Made by a program: the position numbers and the translations under genes. Shown piece by piece: positions 52,414 through 61,604 of a stretch of 64,000 bases of DNA. The stretch is from NCBI GenBank assembly GCA_965656935.1, contig CBFHMG010000002.1:186001-250000 (forward strand), written 5' to 3'. Source of the DNA: M30B80 sp965656935. Lineage in GTDB: Bacteria > Pseudomonadota > Alphaproteobacteria > Rhodobacterales > Rhodobacteraceae. Position 1 is the stretch's first letter. Every line of letters starts with the position of its first letter. The notes under the pieces are model-generated. The model saw only the letters and a program-made list of their open reading frames with translations, searched no databases and was not told the DNA's origin.

Positions 52414-53334
52414 ATGAGTGTAACGACCCATGTTCAGACCCATATACCGCCCCGCACCCTACCGGAGCCAAAGGCAGTTCTAACGCTGCTGAAACCCATC
52501 ACATGGTTCCCGCCGATGTGGGCCTATCTCTGTGGGGTGATTTCCGCAGGCGTTGCGCCTTCAGGGCATTGGCTGGCTTTGGGGCTTGGCGTGATCTTGG
52601 CAGGCCCCGTTGTTTGCGGGATGAGCCAAGCGGCCAATGATTGGTGCGACCGCCATGTTGATGCAATCAACGAGCCAAATCGCCCGATCCCCTCAGGCCG
52701 TATCCCGGGACGTTGGGGATTGTGGATTGCCCTGATCATGTCGGCTGGTGCATTGCTTCTGGCGACAGCGCTTGGCCCTTGGGGCTTTGGCGCCACCATC
52801 GTCGCGGTGGCCGCGGCTTGGGCCTATTCGATTGAACCGATCCGGCTGAAGCGTTCAGGCTGGTGGGGCCCGGGATTGGTGGGCCTGTCCTATGAGACCT
52901 TGCCATGGTTCACAGGGGCCGCTGTTTTATCGGCTGGCGCACCGTCTTGGCCTGTTGTGATCATAGCGCTGCTTTACGGCATCGGAGCGCATGGCATCAT
53001 GACCCTGAATGACTTCAAAGCATTGGAGGGCGACCGCCAGACGGGCGTCAATTCCCTTCCCGTCACCCTCGGCCCCGAACGCGCGGCAAAGCTCGCCTGT
53101 TGGGTCATGGCCCTGCCGCAAGTGGCTGTGATCGGCCTGCTGTTTTACTGGGATCGCCCTTGGTTTGCCTTCTTCATCACTGCCACCCTTATGGCCCAAT
53201 TCCTTGCCATGACCGTTTTGCTGCGTGATCCGAAAGGCAAAGCCCCATGGTATAATGGCACAGGCATCACGCTCTATGTGTCGGGCATGATGGTTGCGGC
53301 CTTTGCGATCCGAAGCTTGGAGGCATGGCCATGA
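52414..53334 (+). CDS. bchG: Bacteriochlorophyll synthase
   Basis: 306 residues, about nine hydrophobic helices of the UbiA fold. Attaches the isoprenoid tail to bacteriochlorophyllide. Asp-rich motifs SQAANDWCDRHVDAINEPNRPIPSGRIPG (near 75-100) and TLNDFKALEGDRQTGVNSLP (near 190-210) bind diphosphate-Mg. The ATG sits three bases after a PpsR operator without a ribosome site; the N-terminus matches the family start. Ends in ATGA overlap with the following transporter-like gene. Confidence 0.96.
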   Translation: MSVTTHVQTHIPPRTLPEPKAVLTLLKPITWFPPMWAYLCGVISAGVAPSGHWLALGLGVILAGPVVCGMSQAANDWCDRHVDAINEPNRPIPSGRIPGRWGLWIALIMSAGALLLATALGPWGFGATIVAVAAAWAYSIEPIRLKRSGWWGPGLVGLSYETLPWFTGAAVLSAGAPSWPVVIIALLYGIGAHGIMTLNDFKALEGDRQTGVNSLPVTLGPERAAKLACWVMALPQVAVIGLLFYWDRPWFAFFITATLMAQFLAMTVLLRDPKGKAPWYNGTGITLYVSGMMVAAFAIRSLEAWP

Positions 53335-54623
53335 CCCTGTCTTGGCTTCAGATTATCCGCATGGGGCTGGTGCAGATGGCGCTTGGCTCCATCGTGGTTT
53401 TGACAACATCGACTCTGAACAGATTGATGGTGGTGGAATTGTCCCTGCCCGCCGTTCTGCCTGGTCTATTGGTCGCCCTTCACTACGGCATCCAGATCAC
53501 GCGGCCCCAATGGGGGTATAAATCCGATATGGGCGGGCATCGTACCCGCTGGATTATTGGCGGCATGGCCATGCTCGCCCTTGGGGGGCTGACAGCCGCC
53601 TATGGTGTCTTGCTTCTTGAAACCTCTTTCGCGCTAGGCATGGCGGTTTCCATTCTCGCTTATGCCGCGATCGGGTTAGGGGTGGGGGCCTCGGGCACCT
53701 CGCTACTGGCTTTGCTGGCCACAGCCACGGCCGAGCACCGCCGACCTGCCGCCGCCACCATCACATGGCTGATGATGATTTTCGGCATCGCGATCACCGC
53801 AGGTGTTTCAGGCCAATTCCTTGACCCTTACACGCCGCTACGCCTGATGCAGGTGGTGGCAGTTGTCACAGGCGGTGCTGTTCTTCTGACGGCGCTAGCC
53901 GTTTGGGGCATCGAGCGGCGCGTGACAGCGCGGCGCGAAGCCGAAGCCATGCCCTTCATGGACGGCCTGCGCGAAGTTTGGGCCGAACCCAAAGCCCGCC
54001 GTTTCACCATTTTCGTTTTCCTCAGCATGACCGCCTATTTCATGCAGGAACTGATCCTCGAGCCTTATTCGGGCCTTGTTTTCAATTTCACTCCTGGTCA
54101 ATCGACAACCCTGTCAGGCGCGCAAAATGGCGGCGTCTTTCTGGGGATGGTTCTGGTTGGGTTGGCGGGCACAGCGCTGCGGTTCGGAACATTGCGCTCA
54201 TGGGTAGTAACGGGTTGCATCGGCTCGGCTGCGATGCTGGTTGTGATCTCGGCGCTTGGCCAGATCGGACCATCGGCACCGCTTTTGCCTGCGGTTGTAG
54301 GTTTGGGGTTCTTCAATGGCATGTTCGCCGTTGCTGCCATCGGTTCCATGATGGCGCTTGCCGGCGAAGGGCGCAACGCGCGCGAGGGCACCCGCATGGG
54401 TCTTTGGGGCGCGGCCCAAGCCATTGCGGCTGGTTTCGGCGGATTGGCAGGTGCTGCACTTGTTGATCTGGCCCGCATCGGCCTGAGCGATGCCTCTGCC
54501 TTCGGCTCCGTCTTTATCTTCGAGGCGGCGCTCTATCTCGCCTCAGCTTTCATGGCCCTCCGCATGATGGAGGGCCGCCCTTCGGCCCAAACGCCAACTG
54601 GCGTTCCAGTACCGGGAGAATAA
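53331..54623 (+). CDS. PucC/MFS-family protein between bchG and bchP (orf428/bch2 type)
   Basis: 430 residues, about twelve helices. The PucC-family N-terminus is visible (LSWLQIIRMGLVQMALGSIVVLTTSTLNRLMVVEL) and matches lhaA in this window. Rhodobacter has an equivalent (orf428, bch2) at this place; knock-out phenotypes suggest a role in pigment or LH assembly, but the substrate is unknown. I chose the ATG at 53331, which makes ATGA with bchG and has GGAGG at normal spacing; the ATG at 53325 is too close to it. Confidence 0.9.
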   Translation: MTLSWLQIIRMGLVQMALGSIVVLTTSTLNRLMVVELSLPAVLPGLLVALHYGIQITRPQWGYKSDMGGHRTRWIIGGMAMLALGGLTAAYGVLLLETSFALGMAVSILAYAAIGLGVGASGTSLLALLATATAEHRRPAAATITWLMMIFGIAITAGVSGQFLDPYTPLRLMQVVAVVTGGAVLLTALAVWGIERRVTARREAEAMPFMDGLREVWAEPKARRFTIFVFLSMTAYFMQELILEPYSGLVFNFTPGQSTTLSGAQNGGVFLGMVLVGLAGTALRFGTLRSWVVTGCIGSAAMLVVISALGQIGPSAPLLPAVVGLGFFNGMFAVAAIGSMMALAGEGRNAREGTRMGLWGAAQAIAAGFGGLAGAALVDLARIGLSDASAFGSVFIFEAALYLASAFMALRMMEGRPSAQTPTGVPVPGE

Positions 54624-54625
54624 CG

Positions 54626-55810
54626 ATGAAATATGATGTAGTTGTTGTGGGCGGAGGCCCTTCTGGGGCCACGGCTGCCGAAGATCTCGCTCGTACTGGC
54701 CATAAGGTCGCGCTGATCGACAGGGCGGGGCGGATCAAACCCTGCGGCGGGGCGATCCCGCCTCGTGCCATTCGCGATTTCAACATTCCCGAAGACCAGC
54801 TTGTTGCCAAGATCACCACCGCAAGGATGATCTCGCCCACAGGGCGGCGCGTCGATATTCCCATCGAGAATGGCTATGTCGGCATGGTGGATCGGGAACA
54901 TTTCGATGAATTCCTGCGCTGCCGCGCCGCCGAAGAAGGGGCAGAACGCCTGACGGGAACCTATCTCCGGATCGAGCGTGATCGCGAGACGGGAACCAAT
55001 GTAATCTACCGCGACAAGGCCAGCGGCGAGGAGCGGCGGCTGAACACCCATCTTGTGATCGGGGCTGATGGTGCGCGCTCCAATGTGGCGCGGACCGAGA
55101 TTAAAGGCGGCGACCGTATTCCTTACGTGATCGCCTATCACGAGATCGTCGAGGCCCCTGGCCCACGCGGCGAATACGACCCTGACCGATGCGATGTCAT
55201 TTATGACGGGCGGATCAGCCCCGATTTCTACGGTTGGGTCTTCCCACATGGGAAATCTGCCTCAATCGGGATGGGTTCAATGGTGAAGGATGTTGATCTC
55301 AAGAAGGCCACCGCCGATCTGCGCAAAGCCTCGGGGCTTGAAGATTGCACCACAATCCGCCGCGAAGGCGCGCCGATCCCGCTGAAACCTTTGGATAAAT
55401 GGGATAACGGGCGCGATGTTGTGCTGGCAGGCGATGCGGCAGGTGTTGTTGCCCCCTCATCTGGTGAGGGTATTTTCTATGCCATGCTCGGGGGCCGCGT
55501 TGCCGCCACCGCCGCCGCTGCCAAGCTGCAAACAGGCATGATCAAGGACCTGCAACTGGCCCGTAAAATGTTCATGCGAGACCATAAAAGCGTGTTCAAG
55601 GTTTTGGGTGCGATGCAGAACGCCTATTACAAATCCGATGATAGACGCGAACGCTTTGTCTCGCTTTGCCATGATGTGGATGTGCAGCGCCTGACCTTCG
55701 AGGCTTATATGAACAAAGAGCTTGTGAAAGCCCGCCCGCTTGCACATCTTAAAATCGGCGTTAAGAACCTCGCCCATCTAACAGGGCTGATACCAGCAAC
55801 ACGCGCATGA
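54626..55810 (+). CDS. bchP: Geranylgeranyl diphosphate reductase
   Basis: 394 residues. Flavoprotein that reduces the geranylgeranyl tail to phytyl. FAD motif VVVGGGPSGATAAEDLARTGHKV at the N-terminus, C-terminal part GDAAGVVAPSSGEGIFYAMLGGR and PHGKSASIGMG. It begins after a two-base gap from the transporter-like gene and overlaps idi by four bases (ATGA). Confidence 0.96.
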   Translation: MKYDVVVVGGGPSGATAAEDLARTGHKVALIDRAGRIKPCGGAIPPRAIRDFNIPEDQLVAKITTARMISPTGRRVDIPIENGYVGMVDREHFDEFLRCRAAEEGAERLTGTYLRIERDRETGTNVIYRDKASGEERRLNTHLVIGADGARSNVARTEIKGGDRIPYVIAYHEIVEAPGPRGEYDPDRCDVIYDGRISPDFYGWVFPHGKSASIGMGSMVKDVDLKKATADLRKASGLEDCTTIRREGAPIPLKPLDKWDNGRDVVLAGDAAGVVAPSSGEGIFYAMLGGRVAATAAAAKLQTGMIKDLQLARKMFMRDHKSVFKVLGAMQNAYYKSDDRRERFVSLCHDVDVQRLTFEAYMNKELVKARPLAHLKIGVKNLAHLTGLIPATRA

Positions 55811-56334
55811 CAGTAATGATCCCCACATGGGTGGATGGCACCCTAACGCCAGTGGAAAAGCTCGAGGCCCATCAGAAGGGTCTCAGGCATAAGGCGATCT
55901 CGGTGTTTTTGATGCGCGGCGATCAGGTGTTGCTGCAACAACGCGCCCTATCAAAATATCACACCCCTGGCCTTTGGGCGAATACCTGCTGCACCCACCC
56001 TTATTGGGGCGAGAACGCGCTGGATTGTGCGACGCGGCGCTTGGCCGAGGAGCTTGGCCTGATTGAGGTATCGCTGACCTATAAAGACACCGTCGAATAC
56101 CGCGCCGATGTTGGCAATGGCCTGATCGAGCATGAGGTGGTTGATATCTTTATCGGTGAACTGGCCGATGGCCATGAGCCCGTTCCCGAGCCAAGCGAGG
56201 TTATGGATACAATCTGGCATCCTCTTGGCAGCTTGGCTGATGAGGTTGCAGCCCGCCCGAAAAGCTTCACGCCTTGGCTGCAGATATACCTGCGTGAACA
56301 CGCCGCAAAGATTTTCGGGGAAGCGGCCGTTTAA
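55807..56334 (+). CDS. idi: Isopentenyl-diphosphate delta-isomerase, type I
   Basis: 175 residues. Nudix-fold enzyme interconverting isopentenyl and dimethylallyl diphosphate, supplying carotenoid and phytol chains. Catalytic Cys in NTCCTHPYWGE, metal-binding Glu in EVVDIFIGEL-type region, Nudix-like RRLAEELGL. Ends just before a strong terminator. Its presence in the bchP operon is usual in Rhodobacter. Confidence 0.96.
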   Translation: MTVMIPTWVDGTLTPVEKLEAHQKGLRHKAISVFLMRGDQVLLQQRALSKYHTPGLWANTCCTHPYWGENALDCATRRLAEELGLIEVSLTYKDTVEYRADVGNGLIEHEVVDIFIGELADGHEPVPEPSEVMDTIWHPLGSLADEVAARPKSFTPWLQIYLREHAAKIFGEAAV

Positions 56335-56361
56335 GCGAAACCACGTGTTAGTCTGGCCATT

Positions 56362-56387
56362 GCCGCGCCATTCAGGCGCGGCTTTTC
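56362..56387 (+). terminator. Intrinsic terminator of the bchG-bchP-idi operon
   Basis: GCCGCGCC (56362-56369) pairs with GGCGCGGC (56375-56382), loop ATTCA, followed by TTTTC. The dxs stop codon on the opposite strand lies in the loop, so the element is shared by both convergent genes. Confidence 0.85.
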
Positions 56388-58294
56388 TGTTCGAACCCTG
56401 CAACCGTCACACCAAGCGCGTCCAGCGCGGCATTGGCGATGTCATGGGCAGAGAGACCTGCATCAGCATACATATCGGCGGGGCTGGCCTGATCAATGAA
56501 ACGGTCGGGCAGGCATAAGGTGCGAATGGCCAAGCCACCATCCAGTTTCCCTGCACGCGCCAGATGGTGAAGGACCATGCCCCCAAATCCAAGCATCGCG
56601 CCTTGCTCAACCGTGATCAGTGCTGAGTGATCTGCCGCCAAACGCTCGACCAAACCGGTATCAAGAGGTTTTGCAAAACGGGCATCGGCGATGGTGACAC
56701 TCAAGCCCCGCGCCTCAAGCTCGCGCGCAGCCTCGGTTGCCTCAGACAGATGCGCCCCGAAAGAAAGGATCGCAACATCATGCCCCTCTTGCAGAACGCG
56801 GCCCTTGCCAATCTCAAGAACCTCGCCCTGTTCGGGCATCTCGACGCCCGTGCCCTCACCCCTTGGATAGCGCAATGCGATGGGGCCGCTGTCATGGGCA
56901 ACACAGGTCGCCATCATATGAACCAGTTCAGCCTCATCCGCGCAGGCCATCACGGTCATATTCGGAAGGGCCGCGAGATAGCCAATATCAAACGCCCCCG
57001 CATGGGTCGGGCCATCGGCACCCACAAGGCCCGCACGGTCGATCATGAAACGGACAGGCAGGTTTTGCAGCGCTACATCATGCACGATCTGGTCATAACC
57101 TCTTTGCAGAAAACTGGAGTAAATCGCGCAAAACGGCTTGAGGCCACCTGCCGCCATTCCAGCCGCAAAGGTCACGGCATGCTGTTCGGCAATACCCACG
57201 TCAAACACACGCGACGGCATCGCCTTTTGCATGACGTTCAGCCCCGTCCCACCCGGCATGGCGGCGGTGATGCCTATCACTTTGGGGTCGCGCTCGGCCT
57301 CGGCCAGAAGCCGTGCGCCAAACACACCCGTATAGCTCGGGGCATTGGCCACTGATTTCTTTTGCACACCCGTTTCAGGGTCAAACTTCGCCACACCATG
57401 GTAGCAATCATCGGCCCCTTCGGCGGGCGCATAGCCTTTGCCCTTCACGGTGACCGCATGAATCAGAACAGGCCCTTCGGCACGCGCTTTCGCGCTGCGC
57501 AAGACATTGAGGAGCTCTGGCACATTATGCCCGTCAACAGGGCCGATATAGGTAAAGCCCAAATGCTCGAACAAGGTGGCCGAGGCCTGCTGCCCCGTCA
57601 CCAATTCCCGCGCGCGTTCAGCGCCTGCGCGCAAAGGCTCGGGCAGGAATTCGGCCATGCCGTCAGCGATATCCTTCAAGGCAGCCAAAGGCGAATTGCT
57701 GGATAGATCATTGAGGTAGCGCGACATCGCCCCAACAGGCGGCGCGATGCTCATGTCATTATCATTGAGGATCACAAAAAGGCGGCGGTTCAGATCACCC
57801 GCATTGTTCAGCGCCTCATAGGCCATTCCCGCACTGATCGAGCCATCGCCGATCACGGCAATTGCATCACCCGTCGCCTCGCCCAATTCATGTGCCATGG
57901 CAAAGCCAAGTGCCGCTGAAATACTGGTCGAGGAATGGGCCGCGCCGAAGGGATCATAGACGCTCTCGGCGCGTTTGGTAAAACCGCTCAACCCGTCTTT
58001 TTGGCGCAAGGTCCGGATCCGGTCACGGCGGCCCGTTACGATCTTATGGGGATAGCATTGATGCCCCACATCCCAAACCAGCTTGTCATAGGGCGTGTTG
58101 AATACCGAATGGATCGCGACTGTCAGTTCCACGACACCAAGGCTGGAGCCAAGATGCCCGCCCGTCTCGGAAACCGCGCTGATGGTTTCGGCGCGCAATT
58201 CATCGGCAAGGCGGGTCAATTCCGCATCGGTCATGCGGCGCATATCGGCGGGTCTGTGAACTTTATCAAGCAAAGGGGTGATCGGTCTGTTCAT
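56372..58294 (-). CDS. dxs: 1-deoxy-D-xylulose-5-phosphate synthase
   Basis: 640 residues. TPP enzyme, first step of the non-mevalonate isoprenoid pathway (pyruvate + glyceraldehyde 3-phosphate). TPP/Mg motif VIGDGSISAGMAYEALNNAG...NDNDMSI near 145-180, catalytic His in GHQCYPHKI and AHSSTS, transketolase C-terminal domain. The ATG follows GGAGGACCAGATT. It lies downstream of pufC in the same direction, after two strong hairpins. Provides precursors for both phytol and carotenoids. Whether it is cotranscribed with puf is open. Confidence 0.97.
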   Translation of the reverse strand: MNRPITPLLDKVHRPADMRRMTDAELTRLADELRAETISAVSETGGHLGSSLGVVELTVAIHSVFNTPYDKLVWDVGHQCYPHKIVTGRRDRIRTLRQKDGLSGFTKRAESVYDPFGAAHSSTSISAALGFAMAHELGEATGDAIAVIGDGSISAGMAYEALNNAGDLNRRLFVILNDNDMSIAPPVGAMSRYLNDLSSNSPLAALKDIADGMAEFLPEPLRAGAERARELVTGQQASATLFEHLGFTYIGPVDGHNVPELLNVLRSAKARAEGPVLIHAVTVKGKGYAPAEGADDCYHGVAKFDPETGVQKKSVANAPSYTGVFGARLLAEAERDPKVIGITAAMPGGTGLNVMQKAMPSRVFDVGIAEQHAVTFAAGMAAGGLKPFCAIYSSFLQRGYDQIVHDVALQNLPVRFMIDRAGLVGADGPTHAGAFDIGYLAALPNMTVMACADEAELVHMMATCVAHDSGPIALRYPRGEGTGVEMPEQGEVLEIGKGRVLQEGHDVAILSFGAHLSEATEAARELEARGLSVTIADARFAKPLDTGLVERLAADHSALITVEQGAMLGFGGMVLHHLARAGKLDGGLAIRTLCLPDRFIDQASPADMYADAGLSAHDIANAALDALGVTVAGFEQKSRA

Positions 58295-58325
58295 AATCTG
58301 GTCCTCCCCGGCCAGAGAAGAAGGT

Positions 58326-58359
58326 CGCTGCGGCAGGGGGAGAAAACCCGACCGCAGCG
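58326..58359 (-). terminator. Hairpin B between pufC and dxs
   Basis: CGCTGCGG pairs with CCGCAGCG, eight perfect pairs around an 18-base loop that itself contains a GGGTTTTCTCCC pair. It lies 32 bases before the dxs ATG and may be an mRNA decay barrier or a weak terminator. Confidence 0.5.
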
Positions 58360-58406
58360 CAAGTCACCCACGAGGGGACGATAGGTGACCTAGGTCTGAA
58401 AGTGCG

Positions 58407-58439
58407 CTCCAAGGGCCGTGGCTGATACAGCCCTTGGAG
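58407..58439 (-). terminator. Hairpin A between pufC and dxs (puf 3' end)
   Basis: CTCCAAGGGC pairs with GCCCTTGGAG, ten perfect pairs with a 13-base loop, 28 bases after the pufC stop. No T-tract follows. Probably the stabilising 3' hairpin of puf mRNA or a terminator. Confidence 0.6.
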
Positions 58440-58467
58440 AAAGTCATATGGCCAGTGGCCCGACCCA

Positions 58468-59601
58468 TCACTGGAAGGCCGAGTAGTCTGGCTCACCCGA
58501 GGTGGTCGCAAGCTCGGGGTAATTGACGATGACATTCATCCCACGCATCGGGCGTTGCTGCCCTTGGTGGCATGTGCGGCAAGCCGCCAATGGAGCATCG
58601 CCAAAGACAGGGCCAAGCCGCTCTTCAGGGTAGACATCGCCGAGCGGCAGAAGATGCTGCTCGATGATCTCCTGAACCATCAAGATACCAAGGCTTGCCG
58701 TGGACCACTGCAAGGTCACCTGGCCTGGGTCATAGAAGGCGCGGCTGTTGTGACAGAACACGCAATTCACACCCAGTGAGTTGGCAAAATAGTTCATGAA
58801 GGCATAGGTCCGCTCGGTATGCTGGATCAGCGGATCACCGGGCTGTTGCTGCACGCGGCTTTCCAGATCATGCACGCCGATACGGGCATAGGAGCCATCC
58901 TCTGCGGCGAGAAGATATGTCTCGAGATAGTCAGACGGCAGCGACGTCGAGTTCGAAACCAAAGTCGCGCGGTTCTGGTTTGCAGACCATCCCGCCATGT
59001 TCTCGTTCACATCCCCCATCCGGAACCAGATATTATTCGGAACCGGCTGGCCACGGTGACAGGTATAGCACACCACACCGACTTCGGCATTTGCATTGAC
59101 GTGGCCCGCCCATCCTTCATTGATGGATTGGGTCATCTCGATCATCTGACGCGCCACCACCTTGGTATAGAGATCATCCGACCCATAGGTCGAAAGATCG
59201 CCATCCCCATGGCAATAGGCACAGCCTTCCTCAGGCGCGACCCATTGGGTCATCGCATTCATCAACCGGTTGAAATTGGCATCGGTCAGACCGCCGAGAA
59301 CTTGAACATTCTCGTAGATATCACCCGCCAGCTCTTCGCCGGGTTCAGGAACGAAAGGCTCGTCAAAATAGTAATCCGCAACGGTCGGATCACCTGCCGC
59401 GAGGGCCACCTCGAATTCGGGCACACTCATCCCCGTCCCGCGAGGGCCGGTTTGCAGGCTATCCGTTGCGAAAGGCTGACCGAAAGAGACCAGCATTGCC
59501 GCCGCGAATACCGCGCCACCTGCGGCCCCCACCAAAATGGCGGGGCCGAAGATATTGGTTGGATTCTTGGTATTCCAGTCGCCAAACCACTTGGGAAACA
59601 T
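58468..59601 (-). CDS. pufC: Reaction-centre tetraheme cytochrome c subunit
   Basis: 377 residues. Four heme sites CAYCH, CYTCH, CVFCH and CRTCH, the first two and last two as pairs. One N-terminal membrane segment (GPAILVGAAGGAVFAAAMLVSFG) anchors the periplasmic domain. It re-reduces the oxidised special pair, taking electrons from cytochrome c2. Presence of pufC instead of pufX separates this cluster from R. sphaeroides and R. capsulatus. GGAGG upstream of the ATG. Confidence 0.97.
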   Translation of the reverse strand: MFPKWFGDWNTKNPTNIFGPAILVGAAGGAVFAAAMLVSFGQPFATDSLQTGPRGTGMSVPEFEVALAAGDPTVADYYFDEPFVPEPGEELAGDIYENVQVLGGLTDANFNRLMNAMTQWVAPEEGCAYCHGDGDLSTYGSDDLYTKVVARQMIEMTQSINEGWAGHVNANAEVGVVCYTCHRGQPVPNNIWFRMGDVNENMAGWSANQNRATLVSNSTSLPSDYLETYLLAAEDGSYARIGVHDLESRVQQQPGDPLIQHTERTYAFMNYFANSLGVNCVFCHNSRAFYDPGQVTLQWSTASLGILMVQEIIEQHLLPLGDVYPEERLGPVFGDAPLAACRTCHQGQQRPMRGMNVIVNYPELATTSGEPDYSAFQ

Positions 59602-59602
59602 A

Positions 59603-60604
59603 TCAGTTACCTCCCGCGTCTTGACCGATGAAGCCTTCGTAGGAACCGTAAGCGTCATAGCCATAAGGTTCGAGATAGGTCGGAGCGAAGTTATGCTCTT
59701 GTGCCCAGATGAACCAGTTATCCACCACAGTGCCGGTCAGCAGGATGCCAATACCGCCTGTGATTGGGGTGAGAACCGCAAACCACCAAGCCCAACGGTG
59801 AATCCCTTCCATCGTGGCATTGAACCCCATGGTCCAGCGCCAGAAGAGAGCCGCACGCTCAGAAGCTGTTCCGCGGTCATAGATCTGCTCCAACTCGCGG
59901 TCGCCACCAAAGCGGCTGACACCGAGAATGGTCGCGGCATGCATCGCAAAGAGCAGCACCGAGCCATAGAGGAACACGATCGAGAGACAGTGGAACGGGT
60001 TATAGTAAAGGTTGCCGTAGCGGATGGAGAAGGCCGTCGTCCAATCGAGATGCGGGAAGATACCGTAGGGCACCGCCTCACTCCATTGTCCCATCAGGAC
60101 AGGACGGAACAGACCCAGCACAAGGAACAACCAGATCGCAGACAGGAAAGCCCAAGCGATATGTTTGCCCATCTTATGCTCTACCGCGAGCAGATAGGTC
60201 CTGAGCCACCATGACATGACACTCACCAACAAGAAGAAGCTGGCGATGATATACCAACCCCCGTCATTGAGCGGTGGCATTGAAAGGCCGTATTCAGGGC
60301 TGGGTGGCTCAAGCGCCAACCAGAAGAGCTGCCGGATAAATTCCGGAATGCTCCAGCCAACCTGCGCCAGCATGTTGAAGCCAACGATGTTGAACCACAC
60401 CAGACCGGTTGCAAGGCTGATCGTGCCCGCCCAACCCAGATAAACCGGGCCAAGCTGCGCGTTACCAACCAGACCTGCCAAGGTCGAGAAACTGGCCTTC
60501 TGGGTGCGCTCCGCACTCAGGGTGCCGGCATCATCCATACCCATCTCGGGTTTGCCTTGAACCTGCACCTGCGTGAAGATGTTTTGATATTCAAAGTAAG
60601 CCAT
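59603..60604 (-). CDS. pufM: Photosynthetic reaction centre M subunit
   Basis: 333 residues, five membrane helices. Family segments AFLSAIWLFLVLGLFRPVLMGQWSEAVPYGIFPHLDWT, YNPFHCLSIVFLYGSVLLFAMHAATIL and the C-terminal iron and quinone ligand region MGFNATMEGIHRWAWWFAV. Binds special-pair and accessory pigments, QA and the non-heme iron with L. One base before pufC; three after pufL. Confidence 0.98.
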   Translation of the reverse strand: MAYFEYQNIFTQVQVQGKPEMGMDDAGTLSAERTQKASFSTLAGLVGNAQLGPVYLGWAGTISLATGLVWFNIVGFNMLAQVGWSIPEFIRQLFWLALEPPSPEYGLSMPPLNDGGWYIIASFFLLVSVMSWWLRTYLLAVEHKMGKHIAWAFLSAIWLFLVLGLFRPVLMGQWSEAVPYGIFPHLDWTTAFSIRYGNLYYNPFHCLSIVFLYGSVLLFAMHAATILGVSRFGGDRELEQIYDRGTASERAALFWRWTMGFNATMEGIHRWAWWFAVLTPITGGIGILLTGTVVDNWFIWAQEHNFAPTYLEPYGYDAYGSYEGFIGQDAGGN

Positions 60605-60607
60605 GGC

Positions 60608-61468
60608 TCACATCCCTCCCATATTCGAGGCGACGGGGCTTGGATCGGGCCAGATTGGCAGCGTCAGCCACCAGTTCCACCACTCGGGCCAGCCAGACGT
60701 CCAGACGGGACCAGAGATGATGATACAGACCGCACTCCAGAAGACCGCATTCAGCGCCAGCAAAAGACCCAGACGGTGGATGCCCAAGGTGCCGATCGAA
60801 TAGCCGATGAGGTCACGGAAGAATGTGTCCTCATGATCGGGGCTCTTGGCTTCCTCACCCTTTTCAGGGTTCGCCGCTGACAGGATCAAACCGCCATGCA
60901 GCGCCAGCGCCAGCGTCGTGGTGAAGAAGAAGGTCACCGCGATCATATGCGCAGGGTTGTAGTGGAAATGCAGATAGGCATAGCCCGTATTGGAGACCCA
61001 ATCGAGATGGCTGAAGATCCCGTAAGGAAAACCATGCCCCCAAGCGCCCATTAAAAGCGGGCGGAAGATCACCAGCGTGACATAGGCGAGAATCGCGAAA
61101 CTGAAGGCAAAAGGCACGTGATAGCCCATTCCGAGTTTGCGGCAGATTTCCACCTCACGCAGCGCCCAACTCACAAAGGCGCCCGTCGCACAGATCGTAA
61201 TGATCTGCCACAAACCGCCTTCCATAAGCGGCGCCATACCCAGACCGTAACTCAGGTCAGGGGGCGCGATATTGATCGTCCAGGGGTTGAAATTGCCATC
61301 CATGGCAGCCCCCCAGAAGATCAGAATTGTTCCAAGGGCAGCAAAGAAGATTGTCGTAACCCCGAAGAAGCCCACATAGAAAGGCCCCACCCAGAAGTCG
61401 AACAGGTCGCCGCCAATTAGCGTCCCTCCGCGGACGCGGTATTTTCGTTCAAAGCTAAGCAAAGCCAT
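60608..61468 (-). CDS. pufL: Photosynthetic reaction centre L subunit
   Basis: 286 residues, five membrane helices. N-terminus ALLSFERKYRVRGGTLIGGDLFDFWVGPFYVGFFG, HLDWVSNTGYAYLHFHYNPAHM and GIHRLGLLLALNAVFWS, carrying pigment and iron His ligands. Pairs with PufM. Preceded by GGGGATAGATGC and two strong hairpins in the gap to pufA. Confidence 0.98.
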   Translation of the reverse strand: MALLSFERKYRVRGGTLIGGDLFDFWVGPFYVGFFGVTTIFFAALGTILIFWGAAMDGNFNPWTINIAPPDLSYGLGMAPLMEGGLWQIITICATGAFVSWALREVEICRKLGMGYHVPFAFSFAILAYVTLVIFRPLLMGAWGHGFPYGIFSHLDWVSNTGYAYLHFHYNPAHMIAVTFFFTTTLALALHGGLILSAANPEKGEEAKSPDHEDTFFRDLIGYSIGTLGIHRLGLLLALNAVFWSAVCIIISGPVWTSGWPEWWNWWLTLPIWPDPSPVASNMGGM

Positions 61469-61534
61469 GCATCTATCCCCGCGTTTGGCGGCCTATTCGC
61501 GAAGCGTTCAGCCGTCAGTTAAGTTCCAATGGCC

Positions 61535-61559
61535 GCGGGCGGAGGCACGCACCGCCCGC
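61535..61559 (-). other. Hairpin 2 in the pufA-pufL intergenic region
   Basis: GCGGGCGG pairs with CCGCCCGC, eight perfect pairs around a nine-base loop. With the 61579-61596 stem it stabilises the pufBA segment against 3' decay, as known for Rhodobacter puf mRNA. Confidence 0.7.
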
Positions 61560-61578
61560 AGCATTCTTTTGCGCTTCA

Positions 61579-61596
61579 GCACGCCCCGGGGCGTGC
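61579..61596 (-). other. Hairpin 1 in the pufA-pufL intergenic region
   Basis: GCACGCCCCGGGGCGTGC is an 18-base perfect palindrome, nine bases after the pufA stop on the transcript. A stem of at least seven pairs with an inner loop forms easily. In Rhodobacter such a hairpin raises the ratio of LH1 to reaction-centre mRNA. Confidence 0.7.
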
Positions 61597-61604
61597 CGAC
61601 ACTC

